Origin: Rubripirellula sp.
GTDB taxonomy: Bacteria > Planctomycetota > Planctomycetia > Pirellulales > Pirellulaceae
Reading direction: 5' to 3'
NCBI GenBank assembly: GCA_012270065.1
Contig: JAAXJB010000090.1
Span: 1 to 64,000, forward strand
Length of the DNA stretch: 64,000 nt
The notes under the pieces were generated by a model. The model was not told where the DNA came from. It searched no databases and saw only the letters and a program-made list of their open reading frames with translations. Both the position numbers and the translations under genes were made by a program. Shown here in pieces: positions 9,132 through 18,680 of the stretch; within the stretch, counting starts at the first letter, position 1; each line of letters opens with the position of its first letter.

Positions 9132-10208
9132 CTAATGGTTCGCATTTCTGACTCCACGCCATCGTCGTCTGGCACGTACCAACCCACGTCCAGCGCGGTA
9201 AAAGGAAAGAAATGGCAATGAACGACTCTGCAGAGCTTGGCCGGGTGCAAATTTTCTTGTGCGGTTGCCCACGAAGATAATCATATCGGCGACTGAAACA
9301 AGAAATGCCAACCACAGGATCAACGACATGGGATGCCGTTTCAATGCTGGTCCCAACATCTGCAGCGCGGAAAGTGGATTGCCGGACTTCAGAGCAATGT
9401 TGATCCAGAATAACCTTCTGTTCCAGTCATCTTTATCGAGTTGCGGTATTGCATCCATGTCTTCACACACAGGTGGCAAACCACGTCTCCTTCTTGCTTC
9501 CTGATGTATCGCGTGCCCCTGCGTCCGTTGATCAATATTGAGCGTCCAGTTTGCCGAGGTTGCATGGACACGATAATAGAGATGGCACGCTGGCAAATTG
9601 GCAAGTTGGCCCACCTCTGCAAGACGTAACCACAGTGAATAGTCCTCAGCGCACGGATATCGTTCGTCGTAACCGCCGGCCTTCATCACAGCTGACTTTC
9701 TGACGAGTACGCACGACTGGAAAAAGGCGTTGGCTCCCCCGGACAAATGACGCTGATCTATCTCATCACCGTCAAGTGGATGCTGAATCGGCCCAATGGC
9801 GAGCCCGCTGGCCGTCATGGAATAACCTTGTCCCCCCACCGCCACACACTCAGGGTGTCTCTGCAAAAAGGTAATCTGGTCCGTCAACCAGCACGGCGAT
9901 GCAAGATCATCACCATCCAACCAGGCGATGAACTCAGTTTCAGCCAACTCAAGCAGCCGATTACGTGTCTTGGCACGACCTTGATTCGTCTGCGAAACGA
10001 CTTTCAGATTTGTGACTTTGTCTGCAAACTGATGGGCGACTTGCAGAGATTTGTCTGTCGAACCATCATCCAGGACAACGATCGAAACCGGACCCGCATA
10101 GTCCTGTTGCAAAACACTCTCAATGGCATCCGGCAAATAAGCATCAAGATTAAATACCGGAATCACAACCGTCACTGGATCGTCGAAAGTTCCAACAGTC
10201 ATGGTCAC
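9132..10208 (-). CDS. Family 2 glycosyltransferase
   Basis: 358 residues. The GT-A fold begins with TVVIPVFNLDAYLPDAIESV, and VVLDDGSTDKS is the nucleotide-sugar-binding Asp pair. WLDGDD supplies the metal-binding DxD-type motif, and CAEDYSLWLRL is the usual ED acceptor-side motif. The C-terminal third (about 260-358) is less conserved and includes a hydrophobic segment (MSLILWLAFLVSVADMIIFV) that may anchor it to the membrane. The start is a GTG overlapping the previous stop (GTGA at 10208-10205). An ATG two codons later is an alternative. The overlap indicates translational coupling with the FkbM methyltransferase. It probably adds a sugar to a surface glycan. Confidence 0.92.
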   Translation of the reverse strand: MTMTVGTFDDPVTVVIPVFNLDAYLPDAIESVLQQDYAGPVSIVVLDDGSTDKSLQVAHQFADKVTNLKVVSQTNQGRAKTRNRLLELAETEFIAWLDGDDLASPCWLTDQITFLQRHPECVAVGGQGYSMTASGLAIGPIQHPLDGDEIDQRHLSGGANAFFQSCVLVRKSAVMKAGGYDERYPCAEDYSLWLRLAEVGQLANLPACHLYYRVHATSANWTLNIDQRTQGHAIHQEARRRRGLPPVCEDMDAIPQLDKDDWNRRLFWINIALKSGNPLSALQMLGPALKRHPMSLILWLAFLVSVADMIIFVGNRTRKFAPGQALQSRSLPFLSFYRAGRGLVRARRRWRGVRNANH

Positions 10209-11149
10209 ACATCCGCCCCACCGTCCACCGTGCCGGTGGCAGGGACATCAGGTTGCAGGCTTGACCCGAACATCACAACTGGATCGTGACCAAGCACATC
10301 TTTGATGGCATCGATGGCGGTCTGATCCTCACGGGGTGCCCACAGAATTGGTAGGGTTGTCTTTTGGTCAGTCAACAATATCGCCTGATAGTTCAATTTG
10401 CAAAGTATCTCTGCACATGCCAACGCCTCATAAATACCGTGCAACTCAACCAGTATCCTGGGCTGATGCCTGGAGATCAGTTCGAGTCCTGCACCCATGA
10501 TGGCTGCCTCGGCACCCTCCGCATCAATTTTCATGAATTGCACCGAAGGGACGGTGCCCAGCAAAGAGTCCAACGTGACGGCGCTGACGGTAGTACGAGA
10601 GAAGTTGCGGTAGTGTTCATGTGCAGCCTGCGTATCAACACCACCGTACGCATCAAGAAAAGCCATGGAGTCATCACCTCCCTCAGCTTCTGCAAAGCGC
10701 AGGGTCATCTCCCCATTCTGACCAGCCACTGCCACCTGATGCACTTGCACGTGATTCAGCTTTGATTTCTGTGTGGCTTGACGAATTCTCTCAGCGTGCG
10801 CCGGCACAGGCTCAAACGTATGGATCTTCCCGTCTTTCACCAATTTTGCGAGCGAAAGAGTGTAGCAACCATAATGTCCACCAATATCGAAACAGGTATC
10901 CGTTTTGGACACCAGAGCCTCGACCACCTGCAAGACTTTCTGATCATAGCTGCCTGTCGTGATCGCATCAGCGATCGGCGTGTTGAGGGGCACCATGACA
11001 TTGGCTCCGGCTGCTGGCCCAGCCTCAATCGTCTTCCACCCAAATTCGACGGGTGGCTCGGTCGGAGTCAGTAACGTCCTGACCATGCGTGCCACTGGCC
11101 GCAATGCGGCGCGACACCCGTCCTGCATTTGCTTTTTGAACTGGCCCAT
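10205..11149 (-). CDS. FkbM family methyltransferase
   Basis: 314 residues. The SAM-binding core includes CFDIGGHYGCYTLSLAKLV (motif I), IHTFEPVPAHAERI (acidic motif II) and the FkbM hallmark VQFMKIDAEGAEAAIMGAG, then QPRILVELHG. These enzymes usually O-methylate sugars or polyketide-like hydroxyls. Here the neighbours (GT2, flippase) suggest methylation of a surface glycan sugar. It is the first gene of the minus-strand cluster, and 140 bp separates it from the divergent DUF389 gene, so the cluster promoter should lie in 11150-11289. The 4-bp overlap with the glycosyltransferase makes co-expression very likely. Confidence 0.9.
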   Translation of the reverse strand: MGQFKKQMQDGCRAALRPVARMVRTLLTPTEPPVEFGWKTIEAGPAAGANVMVPLNTPIADAITTGSYDQKVLQVVEALVSKTDTCFDIGGHYGCYTLSLAKLVKDGKIHTFEPVPAHAERIRQATQKSKLNHVQVHQVAVAGQNGEMTLRFAEAEGGDDSMAFLDAYGGVDTQAAHEHYRNFSRTTVSAVTLDSLLGTVPSVQFMKIDAEGAEAAIMGAGLELISRHQPRILVELHGIYEALACAEILCKLNYQAILLTDQKTTLPILWAPREDQTAIDAIKDVLGHDPVVMFGSSLQPDVPATGTVDGGADV

Positions 11150-11289
11150 AAGCTTTCGTGGAGGTGCAAAAAGAAATAATCACCGCATTGATTCTCGATC
11201 GCGGTCGCCCGTTATAGTTTATCCAACTCCAGGCTCGATGACTTGAGCGTATATCATGGGTGCACCACTGTTTTTGAGGATGAAATAAA

Positions 11290-12837
11290 ATGCGGATTCT
11301 GCTTGCTGTAGGTTCAGAGGAGCAAATCAACTCGGGAGCGGCGTGGTGCGCTTCGATGGATGGTGTTTCCGCTGATAACCTCAGACTGGCAATTCTCGGG
11401 GCTGACCGTAAAGCACTGGCAGAATATGGCCGCAAAACGCTCGCTGCTGAACTCAAAAGCGATCCTGCCGATCTTCAAGTGGATACAATTGCGGCTGAAT
11501 CAGCTGCGATTCTCGCCCATGCTGAAGAACATCATTGCAGGAGTCTTATCCTGCTTTACGAAGCAAATCAGTCAGAACTTCAAAAAGAAGTATTCCAGAC
11601 TTTCAAGCACCCCACCCTGTGGCTCCGGATCACCGGTCACCCACCATGCTCAGAGTCCAAAATCGTTTCTGCGTTTCAGAAATCGAGCCAAGTCACATCG
11701 GTTGTATCACAAAAACTGCTAGGTTTTTCTCCGGCCACCACACTCTGCAACGAAGTCGACCTGAAACACGACAATCTTTCAGAAGCCGTCAAAACGGCGA
11801 TCAAGGAACATCAGATCACGGAGAATGAACTGATCCTGTTTGGCATCGATGACCCGGATTCATCTGACCGTGTTTACAAAACAGCACTGACTTTGATTGA
11901 TTCCAAGATCACCACATCTCTGGGTCTTCTGCATGATGGCTATACGTTACCGGAAAGGATCGCCAGTCAGATTTATCACTGGGCAGCCAATGTAGCACCC
12001 CCAATGGACCGGCAGGAAAGAATCGATCTTTCAGAGGATCTGCGCTCAGGCTCTGCGCCCAACCTCGAGTTTTTTGGACTGATCTCGGCGGCGGCGATGT
12101 TGGCTGCGTTTGGACTCATTCAGGATTCGGCGGCAGTCATCATCGGTGCCATGCTGATCGCTCCACTGATGACCCCAATCATCGGTGCTGGTTTAGCGCT
12201 GGCACAGGGTAATCGGCCACTTTTCCGCTCTGCGGTCAGTACGATTGTCCTGGGTTTCTTCTGTGCACTGATCGCGAGCATGCTCTTCGGGTGGCTGGTG
12301 CTATTATTCCGAGATCCAACCATGACATCTGAAATGCGTGCCAGATGCAGTCCCTCGCCGATTGACTTCTGTGTTGGCCTGGTGGGTGGATTTGCAGCAA
12401 CCTACGCTCGAACCCGCCGGCACCTGTCAGCAGCGCTGGCCGGAGCCGCAATCGCGGCAGCTTTGGTACCACCGATCTCAACAGCCGGACTTCAGCTCGC
12501 ATTCCACACCTGGACGTGGGATGTTCAACAGATCGGAATACCCGTTCTCGGGCCCATTCTATTGGTACTGGTGAATGTATTGATGATCATGGGAGGATCC
12601 GCTTTTGTTCTCTGGGCACGTGGCATGCGCACCGATCGAACACTCACGATTCAAGATCGTTGGACGGTAAGAATTGCCGCCTTCCTCTGCACAATCACTC
12701 TGTTGATCATGACCTGGCTATTGCTGCCCCTGACGAATCCGAGTGAGACTCCTGAAGGTAGTCAGGAAAAAATCAACGCTATTCAACAGGAAGTGCAGGC
12801 AACCGGAATCAATTTATCTGCCACGCAAAATACTTGA
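11290..12837 (+). CDS. DUF389 (TIGR00341-type) membrane protein with stress-protein-like N-terminus
   Basis: 515 residues. Residues 1 to about 240 are soluble and look like one or two degenerate universal-stress-protein-like segments (MRILLAVGSEEQINSG at the start). Residues about 250-500 match DUF389: APNLEFFGLISAAAMLAAFG, then the conserved AAVIIGAMLIAPLMTPIIG and further helices up to ITLLIMTWLLLPLTN. The function of DUF389 is unknown, and transport or stress sensing has been suggested only from the fold. The start is supported by GAGGATGAAATAAA immediately upstream. It is divergent from the glycan cluster and followed by almost 0.5 kb of non-coding DNA. Confidence 0.88.
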   Translation: MRILLAVGSEEQINSGAAWCASMDGVSADNLRLAILGADRKALAEYGRKTLAAELKSDPADLQVDTIAAESAAILAHAEEHHCRSLILLYEANQSELQKEVFQTFKHPTLWLRITGHPPCSESKIVSAFQKSSQVTSVVSQKLLGFSPATTLCNEVDLKHDNLSEAVKTAIKEHQITENELILFGIDDPDSSDRVYKTALTLIDSKITTSLGLLHDGYTLPERIASQIYHWAANVAPPMDRQERIDLSEDLRSGSAPNLEFFGLISAAAMLAAFGLIQDSAAVIIGAMLIAPLMTPIIGAGLALAQGNRPLFRSAVSTIVLGFFCALIASMLFGWLVLLFRDPTMTSEMRARCSPSPIDFCVGLVGGFAATYARTRRHLSAALAGAAIAAALVPPISTAGLQLAFHTWTWDVQQIGIPVLGPILLVLVNVLMIMGGSAFVLWARGMRTDRTLTIQDRWTVRIAAFLCTITLLIMTWLLLPLTNPSETPEGSQEKINAIQQEVQATGINLSATQNT

Positions 12838-13085
12838 AGAACCAAGAGCGAAACCGTCAGTGACTGCCTGATCCACGGATCATCCTGTGTATCATTTTTT
12901 GCAGAAAACATGACGGTGTTTCAGATCGATTTACGTTGACAGGTTCGCCAGCGTGCATCCTGCATTTTGTACTTTTCGTATTACATCTTATGATGGATTC
13001 CAGGATCGCAGCACGGACCTGCATGAAAGCGAATTCAACATTTTTCTCTGTTGGAGAAAATCACCATCAGCCGGAATCAAAGTTT

Positions 13086-13119
13086 CATCTTTGTCAGCAT
13101 CGCATCTTTGTCAGCATCG
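13086..13119. repeat. Tandem direct repeat, 2 x 17 bp
   Basis: CATCTTTGTCAGCATCG occurs twice with no spacer (13086-13102 and 13103-13119). It lies about 190 bp upstream of the gene at 13311. It could be a replication-slippage duplication or a pair of binding sites on successive helical turns. The sequence alone does not decide. Confidence 0.9.
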
Positions 13120-13215
13120 ATGGGACGCAAGCTGATGGTGGCGATATTTCCCGGTATTCGTTCCATCAATCTGGTTCGAATAGGAGCGGATTGTCCAGAT
13201 CATGGAAAAACAGCC

Positions 13216-13244
13216 TTGACCTGACAAGTTTCCCGTATTATTTG
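13216..13244 (+). promoter_or_regulatory. Weak sigma70-like promoter candidate
   Basis: TTGACC (13216-13221) is followed after 17 nt by TATTTG (13239-13244), about 70 bp before the ATG at 13311. The -35 is good and the -10 poor. An overlapping TATTAT has only 14-nt spacing. Confidence 0.3.
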
Positions 13245-13310
13245 TGGAATATGAGGCGCGGCGAGTGAAAGACAAACGCCGGCATGGAGGCTTACCTGAG
13301 GAGGCTTAAC

Positions 13311-13859
13311 ATGAAGCCTGAGAAAAGCTCAGATAATTCACCCAACCGCTCAACCATTGAACGGTTCTTCAGCGGTTTAAGCGAATACATCTTCCAGTCA
13401 AAACTGGGTGTGGTAGATGTACAACTGATTGACTACATCAGTGACATGCTTCTCCGGTTCGTGCGAATGGATACCGTCCACCGGGTCCGTCGTAACAATG
13501 GACGGCCAGCTACTGAACTCCTTCAGATGATGGTCGAAGCCGAGAAACGGATTGGGCTTGCCAAGCGTGATGTTCATCGCCATATCGGTGACGTGAGTCT
13601 GTTCTGGTCCGGCATGTACCCCGAGCGTTTGCGCCGCCTGAAACCCGAAAGATCCCCGGACGGTTTTCTGGATTTCTGCAAACAGGGCAAAAAAGCCTAT
13701 GCGATGGCCGCCGAGATCAAGGGAGACGAAAACAGGCCCTCCAGCGATCTGCTGCATCAACTCAGCAGCGAATTCGAAATGTGCGCGTACGGATTACGCG
13801 AAGTACGCCGCGAGTGGGAGCGGGGATCCTCTGAGGGTGGGCCGCTTCTGCTATCCTGA
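13311..13859 (+). CDS. Unknown protein, 182 residues
   Basis: I do not recognise this family. The start is fixed by GAGGAGG six bases upstream of ATG. An in-frame ATG at 13284 lacks such a site. The protein is soluble, rich in Arg, Lys and Glu, and predicted mostly helical by eye, for example in VQLIDYISDMLLRFVRMD and TELLQMMVEAEKRIGLAKRD. It has no signal peptide, membrane segment or metal motif, with few cysteines. The strong ribosome site and coding-like composition argue that it is real. It stands alone, between 0.47 kb and 0.36 kb of non-coding DNA. A DNA- or RNA-associated or regulatory role is possible but unsupported. Confidence 0.75.
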   Translation: MKPEKSSDNSPNRSTIERFFSGLSEYIFQSKLGVVDVQLIDYISDMLLRFVRMDTVHRVRRNNGRPATELLQMMVEAEKRIGLAKRDVHRHIGDVSLFWSGMYPERLRRLKPERSPDGFLDFCKQGKKAYAMAAEIKGDENRPSSDLLHQLSSEFEMCAYGLREVRREWERGSSEGGPLLLS

Positions 13860-14224
13860 GGTTGCAAATCAACCCCAATTCCACTGCTCCATTCCTCCAC
13901 TGCTCGATTGCGTGCAACGGCGATCCAAACTCAGTGTGATCACACCAATACGGTAAAAGGCTGTTGATCGACACTCAACCATCAAATCCGCTGATTGTCA
14001 GTCGCAATGTCTGGGAAATGACGATTGATTGATACAAATGTCTCTTGTATCGCGGCTTTGTCAAATGGGACAATTCCGTAGGTTTTCAACTGCAGCCCAT
14101 GATTGCGCTTCATGCTACCAGCTGTGTCTCGTTCCTCTGATTTGGTGCCATGATGGCATACTCGACAACAGGGGTTACGCTGCAGATGTTCAAGGATCAG
14201 CTGTTGAAAGGAAGAATACAGAAT
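13860..14224. other. Intergenic region, nothing recognised
   Basis: 365 bp upstream of the carboxypeptidase gene. Open frames running into that gene from 14150 lack a ribosome site. No repeat, hairpin or RNA gene stands out. The promoter of the carboxypeptidase presumably lies here. Confidence 0.4.
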
Positions 14225-15754
14225 ATGTCAGCCAGCCAGGAACGTTTTGATTCAGTATGCGCGAAGGCACGCGAGGCCATGGTACTGCACTCAACAGCTG
14301 ACACGCTTGAATGGGACGAGCGCACCGGCATGCCCATTGCCGCCGGAGATTATCGTGCGCAACAAATCTCGATGCTGCGTGCGCTTGTGCATGAACTGCG
14401 TACTGATGCCGGGTATGGTGAAAACCTTCAACAACTCGTTGAGGACCTCAAAGATGAAGATCCGCACGAACCACGCGTGGCAACAGTGCGACAACTTCAT
14501 CGAGACTGGCAACGCGATTGCAAATTGCCCACCGCCCTGGTCGAACAAATTTCGCAGGCAACGGTCCGTGGACAACAAAAATGGGATGCCGCCCGTCAGG
14601 CCGACGATTTCTCGATTTTTGAAAATACACTCGAAAACATTGTCGATCTGAAACGCGAAGCAGGAAGCCGCCTTAGTGAAGGCACCAACCAGAGTGTTTA
14701 TGAAGCACTGCTTGACGAGTATGAACCGGGCGCCAAAGTAGATGAAATCCAGCAGGTCTTTGATGATCTCAGAACACCTCTCGTTCAATTGATTGCAGCA
14801 ATCAGAGATGCACCAAAACAGCCGGACACCGGCATTCTTGAACGAACTTATTGCATTGATGACCAACGTGATTTCAGTCATCACGTAGCAGAACAGATAG
14901 GGTTTGATTTCGAACGTGGGCGTTTGGATGAAACATCTCATCCATTCTGCACGACACTGGGTCCACATGACTGCCGCATTCTGACTCGATACGATCCTCA
15001 CTGGCTACCCGCGGGACTGTTTGGGACGATGCATGAAGCCGGGCACGGCATGTATGAACAGGGCTTGCGATCTGACTGGTTCGGTCTGCCACCTGGCTCG
15101 TATGCTTCGCTGGGGATACACGAGTCCCAGTCACGGTTGTGGGAGAATCAAGTCGGCCGCAGTCGGTCATTCTGGGAATGGCTTTATCCACAGACAAGCG
15201 ACACGTTCCAGTCGCAACTGGAAGGTGTTTCTTTAGACGCGTTTTACTTTGCGATCAATACGGTACGCCCGAGTTTGATTCGAGTGGAAGCGGATGAAGC
15301 AACCTATAACCTGCACATCATCATTCGCTTCGATCTCGAAAGGCAGTTGATTGACGGATCCTTGAGCGTCAAAGATCTACCTGAAGCATGGAACACCCGC
15401 TATGAGAGTGATCTTGGGATTCGTCCCCCATCGGATGCAGACGGAGTTTTGCAGGATGTTCACTGGAGTGCAGGCTTGATTGGTTATTTCCCAACCTACA
15501 CGCTGGGAAATGCGGCCGCCGCACAACTATTCGCGGCGGCAAGTGAGCAAATTGGAGATCTCGATGAGTTATTTGCACGTGGTGAATTCCGACTTTTGCT
15601 CGATTGGCTACGGGAACGCATCCACTTTGATGGACAGTGTTATAGCGGCACTGAGTTGATTGAAAGGGCAACCGGGAAACCCCTCAATGCCACCGATCTG
15701 GTCAAATATCTGCAGGCGAAATTGGAACCGCTATACGGAATCGCGGGAAGTTGA
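14225..15754 (+). CDS. Carboxypeptidase Taq-type metallopeptidase (M32)
   Basis: 509 residues from the ATG of MSASQERFD, close to the usual size of about 500 for family M32. AAAGGAAG lies just upstream and supports this start over the ATG at 14150. The zinc motif HEAGH is at 270-274 (His270, Glu271, His274), in the family context GTMHEAGHGMYEQGL, followed by GIHESQSRLWENQVGRS, which supplies the third ligand Glu. TVRPSLIRVEADE and AGLIGYFPTYTLGN are also M32 signatures. It is cytoplasmic (no leader) and removes C-terminal amino acids broadly, except near proline. It appears monocistronic. Confidence 0.95.
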   Translation: MSASQERFDSVCAKAREAMVLHSTADTLEWDERTGMPIAAGDYRAQQISMLRALVHELRTDAGYGENLQQLVEDLKDEDPHEPRVATVRQLHRDWQRDCKLPTALVEQISQATVRGQQKWDAARQADDFSIFENTLENIVDLKREAGSRLSEGTNQSVYEALLDEYEPGAKVDEIQQVFDDLRTPLVQLIAAIRDAPKQPDTGILERTYCIDDQRDFSHHVAEQIGFDFERGRLDETSHPFCTTLGPHDCRILTRYDPHWLPAGLFGTMHEAGHGMYEQGLRSDWFGLPPGSYASLGIHESQSRLWENQVGRSRSFWEWLYPQTSDTFQSQLEGVSLDAFYFAINTVRPSLIRVEADEATYNLHIIIRFDLERQLIDGSLSVKDLPEAWNTRYESDLGIRPPSDADGVLQDVHWSAGLIGYFPTYTLGNAAAAQLFAAASEQIGDLDELFARGEFRLLLDWLRERIHFDGQCYSGTELIERATGKPLNATDLVKYLQAKLEPLYGIAGS

Positions 15755-15842
15755 CGGATGATGGCTCGCCCATTGTCGACCTGATTTTTTTCGGTTGTTC
15801 CGCTACACTCTGGTTCTCATCCACTGTTTTGAAAAGGTCACC

Positions 15843-17339
15843 ATGATTATCTCAACTTGCCCGAGGTGTCAGGAAGTTTTCCGCGTTCCGCTTGGAACGA
15901 TGCCCCAAGACGCCTATGCGATGTGTCCCTGGTGTCACGAGACCTTTCCTCTCACCGAAGTGCTTGATCAACTTCCACCCCCGTTACAGATCCTGACAGC
16001 TGATGGGGAACCCATCACCGTCATGGAGCCTGTTGCAGCACATTCCACAGCCGGCATTGACTCGCTGACAGGTGCGACCACAGGTTCTCTGGCCAACCTG
16101 TCTGCCGGCGACGATCTTGTTGGTAATGATCAGTGGGATCCCGCCGCTCTGGATTTCGGTACAGAAAGCGGAAATGGAAATACGGACACTGGGTGGAGTC
16201 CAGGTACCGCGACGCAAACGGCACCCATGAAGGTATCACCGCGTCCAAATCGAAGAAAGAAAAGTGGTTCCGGAATCCGTTCCATGATTCAGGTCGTTGT
16301 TGGTGGGCTACTTTCGGTACCTATCGCTCTTGGAATTCTTCTGGCAGTTGGACGCGCTCCTGATCTCGGGTTTTGGCCCTTCGACGGACAATCAAGATCT
16401 GCGCAGGAACTGCTTCCATTTCTCAATGGCGAAACAGAAACCGATTCTGATACAGAGCCAGAAGACTTCGGAGGCCAACTGCTCGACACAAGTCAATTCG
16501 ACAAAGCCATGCAGGAAACTGAAGATCCAGCGCAAGCCGTACTCGATGAACTCCTGCAACCTGAACCCTCTGCTGATGACGACAATGACCAGAGCAATCT
16601 TGACCAAAACAAGTCAACGCCAGGATCCGGTGCATCTTCTCTGAATCTGGCAGAAATGTCCCCAGATTCATCGGCATCGGAAAACAACGAAATCCCGCCG
16701 GAACTGCCCAGAACATCATCGGACGCAACTGCAGCGAACCAGAATGCAGCGAGCCAGAACCCTGGGGAGAAAACCGAGTCCGGAATTTCACCACCTGTCA
16801 GCGGAAATACAGGAATACCGGCCACAACGATCGCCGCCAGCCAGACAAAACCTTCCTTGAAGACCGACGAATCCATCACGCAATCAAGTCAGAGTCAAAC
16901 ACTTCCTGCAGAGGTAATGGTGCAAGTCACGGAAGCAATTCAGGCGCTCGAAAAACTTGAAACGGCTGATCAGCAGTCCGATACTGATCGGTTGGCTGAA
17001 GCGTATGAACGGCTGGCAGAAGCTTGCGAAACTTCAAAGACCTATCCCAAAGCACTCAATGCGCTCGCGACCTCGATTCAGCAGTCCGGTGCCTCAACCC
17101 AACTTCAGGAAGCAGCGGTCACGTGGCTGGAATATCCTCAACGATCCTCCCAGGGTATCGTGTTATTTGGCAAGCCAGGAACAACCGCCAAGAGCCAGAT
17201 ACTCACTCTGGACTCAGGGCGTGTTCTGACCATGAAAGGGAACCTGACGTTACCGCTATCAGAACAGGTCATGGTACTGGGACAGATTACGAAAGAGGCT
17301 GACGTAATCGAAATCAGTTTTACTGTTCCGCTGCCCTGA
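15843..17339 (+). CDS. MJ0042-type zinc-finger, single-pass membrane protein
   Basis: 498 residues. The N-terminus is a zinc ribbon with two CxxC pairs: STCPRCQEVFRVP and AMCPWCHETFPL. A membrane helix follows at about 137-160 (VVVGGLLSVPIALGILLAVG) after a basic patch (RPNRRKKSG). The next 200 residues are acidic and rich in Ser, Thr, Asn and Gln with low complexity, so probably disordered. The C-terminal 130 residues look folded and helical, with a possible TPR-like segment (TDRLAEAYERLAEACETSKT). The finger would face the cytoplasm and the rest the periplasm. No enzymatic motif is seen. Planctomycetes encode many such proteins of unknown role. The ATG at 15843 places the finger at the very start. 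Confidence 0.75.
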   Translation: MIISTCPRCQEVFRVPLGTMPQDAYAMCPWCHETFPLTEVLDQLPPPLQILTADGEPITVMEPVAAHSTAGIDSLTGATTGSLANLSAGDDLVGNDQWDPAALDFGTESGNGNTDTGWSPGTATQTAPMKVSPRPNRRKKSGSGIRSMIQVVVGGLLSVPIALGILLAVGRAPDLGFWPFDGQSRSAQELLPFLNGETETDSDTEPEDFGGQLLDTSQFDKAMQETEDPAQAVLDELLQPEPSADDDNDQSNLDQNKSTPGSGASSLNLAEMSPDSSASENNEIPPELPRTSSDATAANQNAASQNPGEKTESGISPPVSGNTGIPATTIAASQTKPSLKTDESITQSSQSQTLPAEVMVQVTEAIQALEKLETADQQSDTDRLAEAYERLAEACETSKTYPKALNALATSIQQSGASTQLQEAAVTWLEYPQRSSQGIVLFGKPGTTAKSQILTLDSGRVLTMKGNLTLPLSEQVMVLGQITKEADVIEISFTVPLP

Positions 17340-17564
17340 AACCTGTGTCTCTGCTCTTTGATTCATGAGTCAGCTGAAATGTCCAATCAAACAGGCATCT
17401 CAAGCACGCTGCACTGGCATTCCCGACTTGGACGTTGCCAGGAACCACAGGTTTCTGATGGCGAGTCCGGACAACAAGTCCTCCCCACGACTTGATGCAC
17501 TTGTACACTCTCTCCGGCAAGTCCATTGCATTGGCCGGTACGGTGATGATCAGTTTTTCTGTCC

Positions 17565-18476
17565 ATGAAGATCTATTACACAGACCATTTTGATCTGCCA
17601 CTTCCAGATGGCCATCGGTTTCCGATGGGCAAATATCGCCGCCTTCGCAAACACGTGGTGCAAAGTGAGCACCACCTGAAAGATACACTGGTTGTGCCAC
17701 CCGCAGCGACTGACGATCAACTGCTATCCTGTCATACCAATCGGTATGTGGATGCTGTTTGCAATGGAAATCTCAGTCCCAAGGAAATACGTCGCATCGG
17801 ATTTCCATGGTCAAAAAAAATGGTGGAACGCTCACGCCGCAGTACTGGGGCAACACTTGCTGCAAGTCGGGCAGCGCTGACAGATGGCGTTTCGGTGAAT
17901 TTGGCAGGGGGAACGCACCATGCGATGCGGGATGCCGGCGAAGGGTACTGCGTTTTCAATGATGCTGCTGTGGCCATTCGTGCATTGCAGCAGGAACAAC
18001 TGATTGGACGTGCCTGCGTCATTGATCTGGATGTGCATCAGGGAAATGGCACTGCTGAAATATTCGCAGCCGATCCAACGGTCTTCACATTGTCGATTCA
18101 TGGTGTAAAGAATTTTCCGCTTCGGAAATCACCGAGCGATCTGGATGTCAATCTCGAAGATGGAACGTCAGATCAACGATACATGTGTGCTCTGCATGAC
18201 GCACTTCAACACATGGAAAAATCAGGACCCTATGACCTGGCAATTTATCTGGCGGGAGCCGACCCTTACGAGGGTGACCGACTTGGGCGTCTCAGCCTTT
18301 CAAAACAGGGACTTGCGGAGCGTGATATTACCGTGATGCAGTGGTGTCTCCATCACCATCTGCCGCTCGCCATTGCAATGGCGGGTGGTTATGCCCCAAA
18401 TGTGGATGATATTGTCGAAATCCATGGAATGACCGTCCAGCTCGCCAGCTTGCACTCAAGAAAAGTCACGCGTTAA
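17565..18476 (+). CDS. Histone deacetylase family amidohydrolase
   Basis: 303 residues, the usual length of bacterial class II-type histone deacetylase/acetylpolyamine amidohydrolase relatives. Active-site features are GGTHHA (His118-His119), the zinc ligands in VIDLDVHQGNGT (Asp156, His158) and LAGADPYEGD for the third ligand Asp. The characteristic GYCVFNDAAVA is present. It hydrolyses an acetylated amine, and the natural substrate in bacteria (acetylpolyamine, acetoin-utilisation AcuC-like or protein acetyl-lysine) cannot be told from sequence. It is cytoplasmic, with no leader. No deacetylation-pathway genes are adjacent. Confidence 0.93.
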   Translation: MKIYYTDHFDLPLPDGHRFPMGKYRRLRKHVVQSEHHLKDTLVVPPAATDDQLLSCHTNRYVDAVCNGNLSPKEIRRIGFPWSKKMVERSRRSTGATLAASRAALTDGVSVNLAGGTHHAMRDAGEGYCVFNDAAVAIRALQQEQLIGRACVIDLDVHQGNGTAEIFAADPTVFTLSIHGVKNFPLRKSPSDLDVNLEDGTSDQRYMCALHDALQHMEKSGPYDLAIYLAGADPYEGDRLGRLSLSKQGLAERDITVMQWCLHHHLPLAIAMAGGYAPNVDDIVEIHGMTVQLASLHSRKVTR

Positions 18477-18680
18477 GGCAGTCCGATCAATGCGGATCCC
18501 AACGTGCTGCAGAACAACCAGCCAAAGAGATGAAATCGCGCGACAAGAATAGCTTCCCCGCACTGGACGCATTATGCTGTTCCGTAGAAGAAAGCGCTGT
18601 TTTTGGCAGGTCAATCACTACGTGACCCGTCACAATTCGTTTCCCGTTTCTTCCAGATACCATCGTCCGAGGAACAAGAC

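Larger units (their letters stand above)
12838..13310 (+). other. Intergenic region with tandem repeat and weak promoter
   Basis: 473 bp without a gene. It holds a perfect 2 x 17-bp tandem repeat (13086-13119), a weak promoter-like pair (13216-13244) and a strong Shine-Dalgarno sequence GAGGAGG (13298-13304), 6 nt before the next ATG. No RNA gene is recognised. Confidence 0.5.

Noticed and set aside
13150-13200. A GGTTCGAAT segment resembling a tRNA T-arm
   Set aside because: No acceptor stem or anticodon arm can be built around it, and the following bases do not match the T-arm consensus.
14291-15001. A 236-codon minus-strand frame inside the M32 carboxypeptidase gene
   Set aside because: Codon pattern and homology support the + strand carboxypeptidase. 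The antisense frame is a mirror of its coding bias.
17365-17568. A 67-codon + strand frame overlapping the start of the deacetylase-family gene by ATGA
   Set aside because: The overlap is suggestive, but the peptide has no recognisable domain, and a competing minus-strand frame covers the same stretch. Left out.
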